Shown piece after piece: positions 18,025-27,156 of a DNA stretch of 64,000 nt. Within the stretch, counting starts at the first letter, position 1. Every line of letters starts with the position of its first letter. The notes under the pieces were generated by a model that searched no databases, was not told the DNA's origin, and worked only from the letters and a program-made list of their open reading frames with translations. Source of the DNA: CAVRXT01 sp963725655 (GTDB lineage Bacteria; Acidobacteriota; Terriglobia; Acidiferrales; UBA7541); the NCBI GenBank assembly GCA_963725655.1, contig CAVRYY010000001.1, positions 1,178,001 to 1,242,000 on the forward strand. Direction: 5' to 3'. Made by a program: the position numbers and the translations under genes.

Positions 18025-18135
18025 ATGGGAAACAAAGACGCAAAGAGCCGCGAAAAGAAGAAGCCGAAGAAGAAAGTGGAGAAGCCTGACGCTGCTACGT
18101 TGGCTGCATTGCGCAAGATTAACGGCCGACCGTAG
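18025..18135 (+). CDS. Very small Lys-rich basic protein (candidate)
   Basis: ATG 18025 to TAG 18133 encodes 36 residues beginning MGNKDAKSREKKKPKKKVEK and ending AALRKINGRP. I believe short peptides of this MGNKD-KSREKKKPKKK type recur as hypothetical proteins in bacteria, which supports it being real. The role could be nucleic-acid binding by charge. No good ribosome site is visible, and it overlaps the far upstream region of the neighbouring minus-strand gene, so a chance frame is possible. Confidence 0.45.
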   Translation: MGNKDAKSREKKKPKKKVEKPDAATLAALRKINGRP

Positions 18136-18373
18136 TTTTCGCAGCGCCCCCGCCAGACCTTCCGCACGCGTTCCCAGTGGTGTCTTCATATCCGCCGTTC
18201 GCTCTTTCCTTTCGATGGCCTCGTTCGCCGGGTTGCCCTGACTTCTCTTCACTTGCAACGACCGCCCAACACACCCCTCTCGCGCGATCCGTTGCGCCGC
18301 CACCCGGTCTAACAACTCTCGATTCCGCCGTCGGGTTCCGGGAACCACACGCTGTGCGGTTTAGCGGCCATGG

Positions 18374-18404
18374 TTGACAAAGTACAGTCTGGTACAATAC
18401 TGTA
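18374..18404 (+). promoter_or_regulatory. Promoter and palindromic operator of the toxin-antitoxin operon
   Basis: TTGACA (18374-18379) is a perfect -35. A perfect inverted repeat, TACAGT (18383-18388) and ACTGTA (18399-18404), sits within and over the likely -10 region (TACTGT at 18-base spacing, or TACAAT at 18393-18398). This placement is what is expected of autorepression by the downstream HTH antitoxin. An AAGGAG ribosome site follows before ATG 18429. Confidence 0.6.
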
Positions 18405-18428
18405 ACTACGTAAACCAAGGAGCTTGGC

Positions 18429-19070
18429 ATGCCTTCCGTGTCTGCAAGAAGCCGGCCCAGATCGGTTGAGAAGGTCTTAAGAGAACTTCTGGCGGCGGCG
18501 CGGAAAACCAAACATCCGATATTCTTTTCGAGAGTCCTCAGCGCCTTGGCGGAGCTAGAGCACGAGCTGCCCAAAGAACAGATTGACGCAGCCAGCGCGG
18601 CGCCCACGGATTACATGGTGCTACTGGAAGCCCTGACGGCGCCTTCAGTAGCCAGGCAGTTGATGGCGCAAGATCCACTCGCAGCGGCGAGGCTTCGCGG
18701 GGTCGAACGACAGCACTCACTCTTGAAGAAATCAGGTGGTGCACTGACCGGCGCGGAGGCCGCCGGCCACCTGGGCATTTCGCGCCAAGCGTTGGACAAA
18801 CGCCGCCGGCAAGGCCATGTGATCGGGCTGACCCAAGGCCGGCGAGGATACGCCTATCCCGCCTGGCAGTTCGAAGGCGGGAAGACACTCGCCAATCTGC
18901 AGAAGGTCCTGGGTCGACTGACCGATCATGATCCGTGGATGCAACTGACATTCTTCCTCAACGCCAATGATCGCCTTGACGGGAGCAGTCCACTCGAACT
19001 CCTCCGATCGGGGCAGGTGGACCCGGTTCTTGAGGCGGCAACAAGTTACGGCCAGCAGGGTGGTGTGTGA
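18429..19070 (+). CDS. Antitoxin of a RES-type toxin-antitoxin system (MbcA/Xre-like)
   Basis: The 213-residue protein has a helical N-terminal half, a helix-turn-helix-like segment GALTGAEAAGHLGISRQALD with the wing RRGYAYPAWQF (about 100-150), and a C-terminal MbcA/ParS-like region ending in DRLDGSSPLELLRSGQVDPV, which resembles the part that plugs the toxin active site in known MbcTA complexes. ATG is preceded by AAGGAG. The stop overlaps the toxin start (GTGA), the usual arrangement for coupled antitoxin and toxin. It is expected to neutralise the downstream RES protein and repress the operon at the palindrome upstream. Confidence 0.8.
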   Translation: MPSVSARSRPRSVEKVLRELLAAARKTKHPIFFSRVLSALAELEHELPKEQIDAASAAPTDYMVLLEALTAPSVARQLMAQDPLAAARLRGVERQHSLLKKSGGALTGAEAAGHLGISRQALDKRRRQGHVIGLTQGRRGYAYPAWQFEGGKTLANLQKVLGRLTDHDPWMQLTFFLNANDRLDGSSPLELLRSGQVDPVLEAATSYGQQGGV

Positions 19071-19675
19071 CCGGCGTTCCTGGCGAGCATCCCGAACCGC
19101 CTGCGGATCTCGCTGATCGATCTCCGATACTCTACGAACTGACACCCGGAACGGTCCTTTCACGGATCCACAATCGAAATCAGCCGCCGCTGTTTTTCTC
19201 TAAGACGAGTCGAAACCGGTTCGACTCTCCGAGCGCCAGTTTCGGGGTGTTATACGTTGGGCTGGATGAGCATTGCGCCTTCATCGAAACATTCGGCCAA
19301 GACACGGGAATCCGCTTGATTACCCGCCGAGCGGTCGAGCAACGGCAACTTTGCTATATGAGACTCGTGGCGCAGTTGACCGTCATCGATCTCGCAACCT
19401 CGGGTGGTCTCGCACGCATCGGTGCAGACGGCCGTTTGTTGAGTGGTTCTCATGCACTAGCGCAACGTTGGTCGGCGGCCTTGCGCGATCGCCCTACAAA
19501 ACCAGCGGGGCTTCTTTATCCTGCACGCCACGACGTTGCCAGGAAAGCTTGCGCACTTTTCGATCCTCCAGAGATCGTATTCCAAGTGACGAATGCGGGA
19601 TCCCTGCTTGACGCGCAGCACGCTCTGCTGCTCGCCGGCATCCTGGATACTTACGGTTTCGGTCTAATCGACTAG
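19067..19675 (+). CDS. RES-domain toxin (NAD-degrading family)
   Basis: The 202-residue protein carries a RES domain: SRIHNRNQPPLFF, NRFDSPSASFGVLYVGLDEH and AFIETFG supply the conserved Arg and Glu. Known members (MbcT and others) kill or arrest cells by breaking down NAD. Where the family usually has Tyr-x-Ser-Arg (the S of RES), this protein reads LLYPARHD, so Ser appears replaced by Ala. That could weaken or alter activity, although I rely on a remembered consensus. GTG start overlaps the antitoxin stop by four bases. Confidence 0.85.
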   Translation: MTGVPGEHPEPPADLADRSPILYELTPGTVLSRIHNRNQPPLFFSKTSRNRFDSPSASFGVLYVGLDEHCAFIETFGQDTGIRLITRRAVEQRQLCYMRLVAQLTVIDLATSGGLARIGADGRLLSGSHALAQRWSAALRDRPTKPAGLLYPARHDVARKACALFDPPEIVFQVTNAGSLLDAQHALLLAGILDTYGFGLID

Positions 19676-19753
19676 CGCTTGTGATATTGAGCGTGAAACG
19701 ATGGCTCGCCGCGCCCCGTGCGCGACGCACCTCCAGCGTGGTTGTGCCACGTG

Positions 19754-22264
19754 CTACAGCGGCAGGCGGCGCAGGCGCAGCGCGTTGGCGATTACCGAGA
19801 GCGAGCTAAACGTCATCGCGGCGCTGGCCAAAATGGGGCTCAGCACCCACCCGAAAAAGGGATAGAACACACCCGCCGCGATCGGTATGCCCAGACTGTT
19901 ATAGGCGAACGCGAAAAATAAATTCTGGCGAATATTTCGCATGGTTGCGCGGCTCAATGTGCGCGCCCGCGCGATGCCGCGCAGGTCGCCGCTGACCAAC
20001 GTAATTCCGGCGCTCTCCATGGCCACATCCGTGCCGGTCCCCATGGCGATTCCCACGTGCGCCAGCGCTAGCGCGGGAGCGTCATTGATTCCGTCGCCGG
20101 CCATGGCCACGATGCGGCCTTCCGCGCGCAGCTTCTTAATGAATTCCCCCTTCTGCTGCGGCAGCAGCTCCGCCACCGTGCTATCGATCCCTAGTTCGTG
20201 CGCTACCGCCTCCGCGGACCGTTCGTTGTCCCCGGTAAGCAGCACGATGCGAATTCCTTCGGCATGCAGCTGGGCGATCGCCTCCGGTGTCGACTTCTTG
20301 ATCGCATCGCCGGCTGCCAGCATTCCCGCCAGCGCGCCGTCGATGGTCACCACGATCACGGTTTGCCCGGCCTGCCGCTGCTGCACGATTTGCCGCGCCA
20401 TTTCCGCCGACACCGTGCCGTGCCCCGCGCCAGGATCGACGCCGCTACTGCGGCCCACCTCGATGATTTTTCCGTCGACTTCGCCGCGCACGCCGACGCC
20501 CGCCTCGGACTGGAATCCCTCCACCTTCCCGAGCCGCAGCCCGCGTTCGCGAGCCGCGGTGACGATAGCCGCCGCGAGTGGATGCTCGCTCGCAGCTTCC
20601 ACACTCGCCGCGAGCCGCAACACTTCTTCCTCGCTCCATGATCCGGTGGCCTCCACGTGGGTCACTCGTGGCCGCCCTTCCGTCAGCGTGCCGGTCTTAT
20701 CCACCACGATCGTGTCTACCTTTTCCAGCAGCTCCAGCGTCTCCGCGTTCTTGATCAGGATCCCTGCCATCGCGCCGCGTCCCGTTCCCACCATGATCGC
20801 CATCGGCGTAGCCAACCCCAGCGCGCAGGGACAAGCGATGATCAGCACCGCAATCGCGCTGAGCAACGCGTGCCCAAACTTCGGCTCCGGGCCCAGCACA
20901 ATCCACAAAACAAACGTCAGTGTCGCTACCAGCACCACCGCCGGAACGAAGTACGACGCCACCACATCCGCCAGCCTTTGAATCGGCGCGCGGCTGCGCT
21001 GTGCCTCGCTCACCATGCGCACGATCTGCGCCAGCAGCGTCTCGCTGCCCACGCGCTCGGCTTGCATCACGAAACTTCCCGAACCGTTCACCGTCCCGGC
21101 GCTCACCCGGCTGCCGGCTGCTTTTTCGGCAGGCATCGGTTCGCCGCTGAGCATCGATTCGTCCACCGTGCTCGCGCCTTCTACCACCGCGCCGTCGACG
21201 GGAATTTTTTCTCCCGGACGCACGCGCAAACGGTCGCCAGGCGCGACGATGGCGATCAACACATCCACTTCCGTGCCGTCCTCATGCACCAGGCGAGCGG
21301 TTTTCGGCGCCAGGCCCAGCAGCGACCGTATCGCCGACGAAGTGGCGCTGCGCGCCCGCAGCTCCAGCACCTGACCCAGCAACACCAGCGTGGTAATCGC
21401 CGCAGCCGCCTCGAAATACAGCGGCACCTCGCCGTGTATTCCTCGCAACGAGTGAGGGAATCGCGAGCCTAGAAAAACCGCGGCAGCGCTGTAGAAATAG
21501 GCCGCGCCCGTTCCCAGCGCGATCAGCGTGAACATATTCAAGCTGCGGTTGCGCACCGACGCCCAGCCGCGCTCGAAAAACGGAGCGCCGGCCCAAAGCA
21601 CCACCGGCGTCGCCAACAAAAATTCCAACCAATCCATCATCGGCTGAGAGAGCGTGTGCGCGAACGAAACTCCGGGAATCATGCCGATCATTCCCCACGC
21701 CACCAGCGGCACGCTCAGCGCGACGCTGATCCAGAATCGCAGGGTCATCGACGTCAATTCCGGATTCGCGCTCTCCGCCAATTCGGCCACTCGCGGCTCC
21801 AACGCCATCCCGCAAATCGGGCAGGCGCCTGGCGCGTCGCGGACCACTTGGGGATGCATCGGGCATGTGTATTCCGTCTTGGTCCCGACCGGCGGAGGTT
21901 CCAGGCTTTCCAGAGCCATGCCGCACCTCGGGCACGCTCCCGGCTTGGTTTGTCGAATTTCGGGATCCATCGGGCAGGTGTAAACAGTTCCGCCCGCGGT
22001 AGTAGCGAGCGGCTTCGCTACGCCGGCCGATGGCTTCGAAGAAGACGAAATATCGGGCGCCATCCTGGCGGATGCCGTCGCGGCGCCAAACGTAGGGGAG
22101 CCATTCGAAGCCCCGTCGGAACCCGCGAGATATTTCTGTGGTTCCTGCGAAAATTTTGTCGCGCAGCCCTCGCGGCAAAAATAGTAGGTCGCGCCATCAA
22201 AATCGCGACGCGCCCCCGCCCGCTCGGGAACCACCTTCATGCCGCAAACCGGATCCTGTGCCAT
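19754..22264 (-). CDS. copA: Copper-translocating P1B-type ATPase with YHS and two HMBD domains
   Basis: The 836-residue pump has an unusual N-terminus: a YHS domain (DPVCGMKV to FCREGCATKF, residues 4-45) and two heavy-metal-binding repeats, YTCPMDPEI...CPRCGMALE and YTCPMHPQV...CPICGMALE. It has eight predicted membrane helices, the actuator loop (STVDESMLSGEPMP), the ion-binding ACPCALG motif, the phosphorylation site DKTGTLTEG and GDGINDAPAL. The CPC motif together with the N-terminal Cys pairs indicates export of Cu(I) or Ag(I) from the cytoplasm. No regulator or chaperone gene is adjacent. Divergent from it is a MacA-like export operon. Confidence 0.92.
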   Translation of the reverse strand: MAQDPVCGMKVVPERAGARRDFDGATYYFCREGCATKFSQEPQKYLAGSDGASNGSPTFGAATASARMAPDISSSSKPSAGVAKPLATTAGGTVYTCPMDPEIRQTKPGACPRCGMALESLEPPPVGTKTEYTCPMHPQVVRDAPGACPICGMALEPRVAELAESANPELTSMTLRFWISVALSVPLVAWGMIGMIPGVSFAHTLSQPMMDWLEFLLATPVVLWAGAPFFERGWASVRNRSLNMFTLIALGTGAAYFYSAAAVFLGSRFPHSLRGIHGEVPLYFEAAAAITTLVLLGQVLELRARSATSSAIRSLLGLAPKTARLVHEDGTEVDVLIAIVAPGDRLRVRPGEKIPVDGAVVEGASTVDESMLSGEPMPAEKAAGSRVSAGTVNGSGSFVMQAERVGSETLLAQIVRMVSEAQRSRAPIQRLADVVASYFVPAVVLVATLTFVLWIVLGPEPKFGHALLSAIAVLIIACPCALGLATPMAIMVGTGRGAMAGILIKNAETLELLEKVDTIVVDKTGTLTEGRPRVTHVEATGSWSEEEVLRLAASVEAASEHPLAAAIVTAARERGLRLGKVEGFQSEAGVGVRGEVDGKIIEVGRSSGVDPGAGHGTVSAEMARQIVQQRQAGQTVIVVTIDGALAGMLAAGDAIKKSTPEAIAQLHAEGIRIVLLTGDNERSAEAVAHELGIDSTVAELLPQQKGEFIKKLRAEGRIVAMAGDGINDAPALALAHVGIAMGTGTDVAMESAGITLVSGDLRGIARARTLSRATMRNIRQNLFFAFAYNSLGIPIAAGVFYPFFGWVLSPILASAAMTFSSLSVIANALRLRRLPL

Positions 22265-22631
22265 ACGCGCTTGATCGTATCACCCTTGCTGCCCGGAGGC
22301 CTTTCGGGCCACCGCCAGCCGAACGCCCAAGTAGTCGTTAGATGTTCGGTCTACGCTTTTGATCCACTGGGCCGCCTCGCCGAACCCTGCGCTCTTTACC
22401 GCCTGCCCGCGGCCGGGGATGGTCAGCAACGATAGGTGTTTTGGCCTCCGCGGCCGATCGACGGGTTCACGTACCCATAAAGATCTAGACAGCAATGCTG
22501 AGCTATCCGAGAAATGCTCCCCCGGGCCCTCGTCGGGCGATGGAACAAAGACCATGTTTGCAACGTATATGTCTGCAGTGGGGCGACAGCAGCGGCAGGG
22601 ACGCCCTCGACCGAACAGGAGAAGCAGGACC
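22265..22631. other. Intergenic between divergent copA and macA-like genes
   Basis: About 365 bases. The macA frame stays open to 22359 but the translated stretch is Arg/Ser/Pro-rich and has no family character, so I treat it as untranslated. It must hold promoters for both directions, but I see no convincing -35/-10 pair or copper-box palindrome. Confidence 0.35.
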
Positions 22632-23846
22632 ATGGCGACCAACGGCAAGAACGGAACGAAACGGCGCAGGCGCTGGATAATTTTCGGTACAGTCGCCGCG
22701 GCGCTGTTCATGCTCATCGCCACGCTCTCCGCCGCACTGCGCCCGAGCCGGGTCATCGATCCTTCGAAGCTCGCTCAGGTTGACCGCGGCGATCTGGCCC
22801 GCTCGGTGGTAGCCACCGGCAAGATCGAGCCGCTCACCAAAGTGGAGGTAAAGTCCAAGGCCAGCGGCATCGTCCAAAAGTTGCTGGTCGAAGCCGGCGA
22901 CCGTGTGAAGGCCGGACAGATCCTCGCGGAACTCGATAAAGAGCAGCTCCAAGCCAACGTCGCCGAATCGCAAGCGAATCTTAGCGCCGCCCGCGCCGCC
23001 GTTGAAGCCGCGGAGGCCGCCTACCAGCGGAACATGGTGGAAGCTGCAGGGCCGGAGATGCCGTTTCTCAAAGCCGATATGGACCGGGCCCACCAGCTCT
23101 ACCACGATGGCCTGATTCCCCAGAACGCCATGTTGGACGCCGAGAAAAATTACCAAATGGCCGCCAACAAGAAACTATCCGCCGAGCGCAACGCGCAAAT
23201 GAGCCTGGCTGACATCAACGAGGCCAAAGCGAAAGTGTCGCAAGCCCAGGCGCAACTCGACCGTGTAGAGGAAGACCTGCATTACTCCACTATCAGCAGC
23301 CCGATGGACGGAATTGTGCTATCCCGCGACGTCGAAGTCGGCGACGCAGTCAGCTCCATCCTGGTCCTGGGCTCTCAGGCCACCCAGGTGATGACCCTCG
23401 GCGATACCAGCGAGGTGTACGTGCGTGGAAAAGTGGATGAGGCGGACATCGGCAAGGTCTATCTGGATCAGCCCGCGCGCATCGTGGTGGAGTCCTTCAA
23501 AGACAAGAAATTCGCCGGCAAGGTAACCCGCATCGCTCCCCTGGGCGTGGAGAAAGACAACGTAACCAGCTTCGAAGTTCGAGTGTCCATCCAAAATCCC
23601 GGCGGCGAGCTGCGCGCGAACATGAGCGCCAACGCCGAAATCATCCTCGAGGAAAAGCACGGAGTGCTGCAAGTGCCGGAAGGCGCGGTGGTCTACGACA
23701 AAGACAAGAACACCTTCGTGGAGATTCCCGATCCCAAGGCGCCCGAAGGGCGCAAGAAAATGGCGGTCAAGCTGGGAATCTCGAACGGCGTGAAAGCCGA
23801 GATCGCTTCGGGACTTTCCCAGGGCCAGCAGGTAATTCTGCAATGA
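22632..23846 (+). CDS. Membrane fusion protein, MacA/HlyD family
   Basis: From ATG 22632 (AGGAG upstream) the protein has 404 residues: a basic N-terminus and one membrane anchor (FGTVAAALFMLIATLSAAL), then a biotinyl-lipoyl half motif (VEVKSKASGIVQKLLVEAGD), a long coiled-coil hairpin (about 115-215), the second lipoyl half (STISSPMDGIVLSRDVEVGD) and beta-barrel domains. It would bridge inner-membrane permeases to an outer-membrane channel. Its stop overlaps the next gene in ATGA, and two permeases follow, giving a MacAB-type tripartite export operon. Confidence 0.88.
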   Translation: MATNGKNGTKRRRRWIIFGTVAAALFMLIATLSAALRPSRVIDPSKLAQVDRGDLARSVVATGKIEPLTKVEVKSKASGIVQKLLVEAGDRVKAGQILAELDKEQLQANVAESQANLSAARAAVEAAEAAYQRNMVEAAGPEMPFLKADMDRAHQLYHDGLIPQNAMLDAEKNYQMAANKKLSAERNAQMSLADINEAKAKVSQAQAQLDRVEEDLHYSTISSPMDGIVLSRDVEVGDAVSSILVLGSQATQVMTLGDTSEVYVRGKVDEADIGKVYLDQPARIVVESFKDKKFAGKVTRIAPLGVEKDNVTSFEVRVSIQNPGGELRANMSANAEIILEEKHGVLQVPEGAVVYDKDKNTFVEIPDPKAPEGRKKMAVKLGISNGVKAEIASGLSQGQQVILQ

Positions 23847-25099
23847 ACCTGCGCGATCTGATCGCGGACACGGTCAGGACCCTCTGGGCGCACAAGCTCC
23901 GGACCTTCCTTACTATGTTCGGCATCGCCTGGGGAATCATTTCCATCACCTTGATGGTCGCGGCCACCGAAGGCCTGCGCGTGGGTCTCAAGCGCAACAA
24001 CGAGACCTTCGGCAAAGACGTGATGATCTTCTTTGCCGGCCGCACCAGCACCCAGGCCGGAGGCATGCGCGCCGGCCGGTTGATACGCTTCAGCGATACC
24101 GATTATCTCCCGGTCGGTGCGCAATCGCCTTCGTGCCGTTACGTGATGCCCGAGCTGGGCAATACCGTGCCGCTGCGCAGTCGTTACAATACCGGCGATC
24201 TTGCGGTGGTCGGCTCGCTGCCGCCCTTCGCCGAAGTGCGCTCGATTGGCATCGCTGAAGGCCGCTTCTACAGCGACGACGACAACGACAATGCGCAGCG
24301 CGTCGCTTTCATCGGCAGCGACTCGAAAACCCAGCTCTTCTCCGGGCGCAACGCCATTGGTGAAACCATCTGGTTGTCCAACATTCCCTACACCATCATC
24401 GGCGTCATGAAGTCCAAGGACCAAAATTCCTCGTACGACGGCCAGGACGTTCGCAAAATCTACATCCCGTACAACGCGATGATCCGCGATTTTCCCAACC
24501 TGCCACCGGCCCCGGCGCACACTGCCGATCGTCTGCTGGTCGTCCCCAAGTCGCTCGCCGAACACCGAGCCTGCGAGCGCGAAGTCCGCGCTGCCCTGGG
24601 CTTGCTGCATAACTTTGATCCCAAGGACGAGGAAGCTGCCGCGGTCTGGGACACCATCAAGGGCGCCCAGGCAAACGCCCTGATTATGGACGGCATGGAA
24701 TATTTCATGGGCGCGGTCGGCATCGTCACCCTGTTCCTCGGCGGCCTGGGCGTGATGAACGTGATGCTCGTTGCGGTGCGCGAGCGAACCCGCGAAATCG
24801 GCGTGCGCAAAGCGTTGGGCGCCACCCGCCGCGCCATCCTCGGCCAGTTTTTCACCGAATCGCTGATCATTGTTTTCCTCAGCGGCGGAATCGGCATGGC
24901 CATTGCCTACGGGTTCTGCGGTTTCGTTGATCTCTTCCCGATGCCGCAGGTGTTCGCCGGCATGCTGCCCAACTGGCAGTCCGGCGTATTGTCATTCGTG
25001 TTGCTGGGAGTTGTTGCGGTTCTCTCGGCGATTTATCCCGCGCGACGTGCCGCTTCCATCGATCCTATCGAGGCGCTGCGCTTCGAGTCCGGCGGATAA
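23843..25099 (+). CDS. MacB/FtsX-type ABC transporter permease 1
   Basis: The 418-residue permease has TM1 near residues 22-45 (LRTFLTMFGIAWGIISITLM), a large periplasmic domain and three C-terminal helices. The hallmark FtsX cytoplasmic segment is GGLGVMNVMLVAVRERTREIGVRKALGATR, seen near residues 295-325 and given here in parts: GGLGVMNVML and RTREIGVRKALGATR. It has no ATP-binding domain. It overlaps macA by four bases and is followed five bases later by a paralogue, so a heterodimer of the two permeases is likely. Confidence 0.85.
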   Translation: MNLRDLIADTVRTLWAHKLRTFLTMFGIAWGIISITLMVAATEGLRVGLKRNNETFGKDVMIFFAGRTSTQAGGMRAGRLIRFSDTDYLPVGAQSPSCRYVMPELGNTVPLRSRYNTGDLAVVGSLPPFAEVRSIGIAEGRFYSDDDNDNAQRVAFIGSDSKTQLFSGRNAIGETIWLSNIPYTIIGVMKSKDQNSSYDGQDVRKIYIPYNAMIRDFPNLPPAPAHTADRLLVVPKSLAEHRACEREVRAALGLLHNFDPKDEEAAAVWDTIKGAQANALIMDGMEYFMGAVGIVTLFLGGLGVMNVMLVAVRERTREIGVRKALGATRRAILGQFFTESLIIVFLSGGIGMAIAYGFCGFVDLFPMPQVFAGMLPNWQSGVLSFVLLGVVAVLSAIYPARRAASIDPIEALRFESGG

Positions 25100-25103
25100 C
25101 CCG

Positions 25104-26357
25104 ATGCTCAAAGAAATCCTGATACAGGCATGGAGTTCGCTGCGCCGCCAGCCCACCCGCAGCCTCTTGACCATGCTGGGCATCGTCTGGGGCATCGTCG
25201 CGGTCACCCTGCTGATGGCTTATGGCGCTGGTTTCCGCACCGTCTTGATGAGCACTTTCAACGCATTCGGCAACGACGTCATCATCGCTTGGCCCGGCAC
25301 CACCAGCGAGCAGGCTGGCGGCGAGCGCGCCGGCAAGCCGGTGCACTTTCAACAGGAAGACGTCGACGAAATTCGCAGCAACGCCAATTTAGTCAAGTGG
25401 GTTACCCCCGAGACGGTCAAGCGGTTTGCCATATCGCACGAAGAGCGCGTAGCGAACTGCGCCATCCGCGGCGTCTATCCCGAATACGGCGAGCTCCGCA
25501 ATGAAGTCCCCAGCGACGGCCGCTGGATCAACTCCGAGGACGTCGCCGAGCGCCGCCAAGTGGTTTTCCTCGGCGCGCGCATCGCTAAGAAAATTTTCGC
25601 GGGATATCCGCCGGTGGACCAGAACGTCAGAATCAACGGCATTCGTTTTCTGGTCATCGGAGTGATGGACCCCAAGTTTGCCGATAGCAGTTACTTTTCC
25701 AACGACGACGAATCCGCGTGGATCCCGTACACCACCGCTAGCGATATGTGGGACACCCGCAACGCCAGCGTCCTGGTGCTCAGCCCGGTCTCCCGCGATT
25801 TGGACGCGCAGGCGCGCGCCCAGTTGATTGCCGCGGTCGCCCAGCGCCAGCACTTCTCGCCCTCCGACAAGCGCGCCATCACCATGTTTGGCCAAGCCGA
25901 GACGCGCCCGATCATGGTCGGCATTTCCTACGGCCTGGAATTTCTGCTGTTGTTCGTGGGCTTGCTCACTTTGGGCATCGGCGGCGTAGGGGTGATGAAC
26001 ATTATGCTGGTGTCGGTGAACGAACGCATCCGCGAGATTGGTTTGCGCCGCGCGCTGGGTGCGCGCCGCCACCACATCCGTATGCAGTTTCTCGTCGAAT
26101 CCCTGGCGCTAACCATGATCGGCGGAATTGTCGGGGTGATACTGTCGATTGGCCTCGGCGCGGCCATCGGCACCTTGCCGTTCCTCGGTCCCGCCTACGA
26201 AGACACTTCCGGCAAAGTAGACATCCACATGCACGTTTCGGGTGGAATCATTGCCGCGTCCGTCCTGGTTCTGGTGATTGTCGGCGTGCTCAGCGGCTGG
26301 ATCCCAGCCTTCCGTGCCGCACGCCTGGATCCCGTCGAAGCCCTGCGCTACGAATAG
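25104..26357 (+). CDS. MacB/FtsX-type ABC transporter permease 2
   Basis: ATG 25104 gives 417 residues, near the length of the preceding permease and with the same design: TM1 (LLTMLGIVWGIVAVTLLMAY), a periplasmic domain containing TTSEQAGGERAGKPV (compare TSTQAGGMRAGRLI in permease 1), and C-terminal helices after GGVGVMNIMLVSVNERIREIG and LRRALGARRHH. The two arose by duplication. The open frame extends upstream to 24870 inside the first permease, but that part is a shadow. No ABC ATPase gene follows, so the ATPase must be encoded elsewhere. Confidence 0.85.
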   Translation: MLKEILIQAWSSLRRQPTRSLLTMLGIVWGIVAVTLLMAYGAGFRTVLMSTFNAFGNDVIIAWPGTTSEQAGGERAGKPVHFQQEDVDEIRSNANLVKWVTPETVKRFAISHEERVANCAIRGVYPEYGELRNEVPSDGRWINSEDVAERRQVVFLGARIAKKIFAGYPPVDQNVRINGIRFLVIGVMDPKFADSSYFSNDDESAWIPYTTASDMWDTRNASVLVLSPVSRDLDAQARAQLIAAVAQRQHFSPSDKRAITMFGQAETRPIMVGISYGLEFLLLFVGLLTLGIGGVGVMNIMLVSVNERIREIGLRRALGARRHHIRMQFLVESLALTMIGGIVGVILSIGLGAAIGTLPFLGPAYEDTSGKVDIHMHVSGGIIAASVLVLVIVGVLSGWIPAFRAARLDPVEALRYE

Positions 26358-26620
26358 TCGTTACGTGGTTTCGTGACTCCCGGCGACCGTGATCGATAAG
26401 TTGGTCCGTCGGAGTCCTGAGTCACTGCCGCCAGGGGTGGCAGCGCCACAACCATTACGGCAGACCCACACGCCGCCGCAGCGAAACAAAGCGCGGGTCG
26501 GTCCTGAGGCTATTCAGGCGCTCGTCCGTCGGCAAATATTCACCGGGGGCAAGCGGCATATCATATAGAGATCGCCGTGAGTTTAGCCGCTGCCAGAGCG
26601 TATAGGAAATGTATTACCGT

Positions 26621-27142
26621 CTACTTTTTTGCGAGCAGGGTATCGAAGTAAGCCATCATCTCTGCCCCAGTCCAATCCTGCCCGCCGATTAATTTGCGGT
26701 CGATGCGGCCCTGGCGGTCGATGATGTAAGTTTCCGGATACATGCGCGTGCCATAATTTACGGCGACCGTCTTGGTGGGATCGCGATACGTAGGAAAATC
26801 AATGGAGTACTGCTTCAGGAAGTCGGCATACGCCGCGTCATCCTCGTCCACGCTGATTCCCAGGATGGTGCCGCCACGCCCGGAAATTTTCTGTTGTAGC
26901 GCGTTCATCGCCGGGGCCTCTTCGACGCACGGCGGGCACCACGAAGCCCAGAAATTCAGAACCACCACTTTGCCGCGCAGGTCGCTCAGGTGCATCGCTT
27001 TTCCGTCCAGCGTAAGCGCGAAATCCCGTGCCGGCTTTCCCGTAAGGCTAGGCTCGCCCATACGGTAATTGGGTATCGCGAACAGCGCCAGCAGTCCCGC
27101 AAGAATCGCCAGGGCCGTCCCGCTGAGCAGATTTCGTCGCAA
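26621..27142 (-). CDS. TlpA/CcmG-type thioredoxin, membrane anchored
   Basis: The 173-residue protein has an N-terminal anchor (LLSGTALAILAGLLALFAI) and a thioredoxin domain with VLNFWASWCPPCVEE (Cys69, Cys72), the Glu of GISVDEDD and cis-Pro in MYPETYI. The design fits CcmG/DsbE or ResA, which reduce disulfides during cytochrome c maturation or other envelope folding. The start appears to be TTG 27142; no ATG fits in frame. A 59-codon membrane-protein gene ends 14 bases upstream, and the two probably form an operon. Confidence 0.85.
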   Translation of the reverse strand: MRRNLLSGTALAILAGLLALFAIPNYRMGEPSLTGKPARDFALTLDGKAMHLSDLRGKVVVLNFWASWCPPCVEEAPAMNALQQKISGRGGTILGISVDEDDAAYADFLKQYSIDFPTYRDPTKTVAVNYGTRMYPETYIIDRQGRIDRKLIGGQDWTGAEMMAYFDTLLAKK

Positions 27143-27156
27143 TTTCTCGTTGGCGA

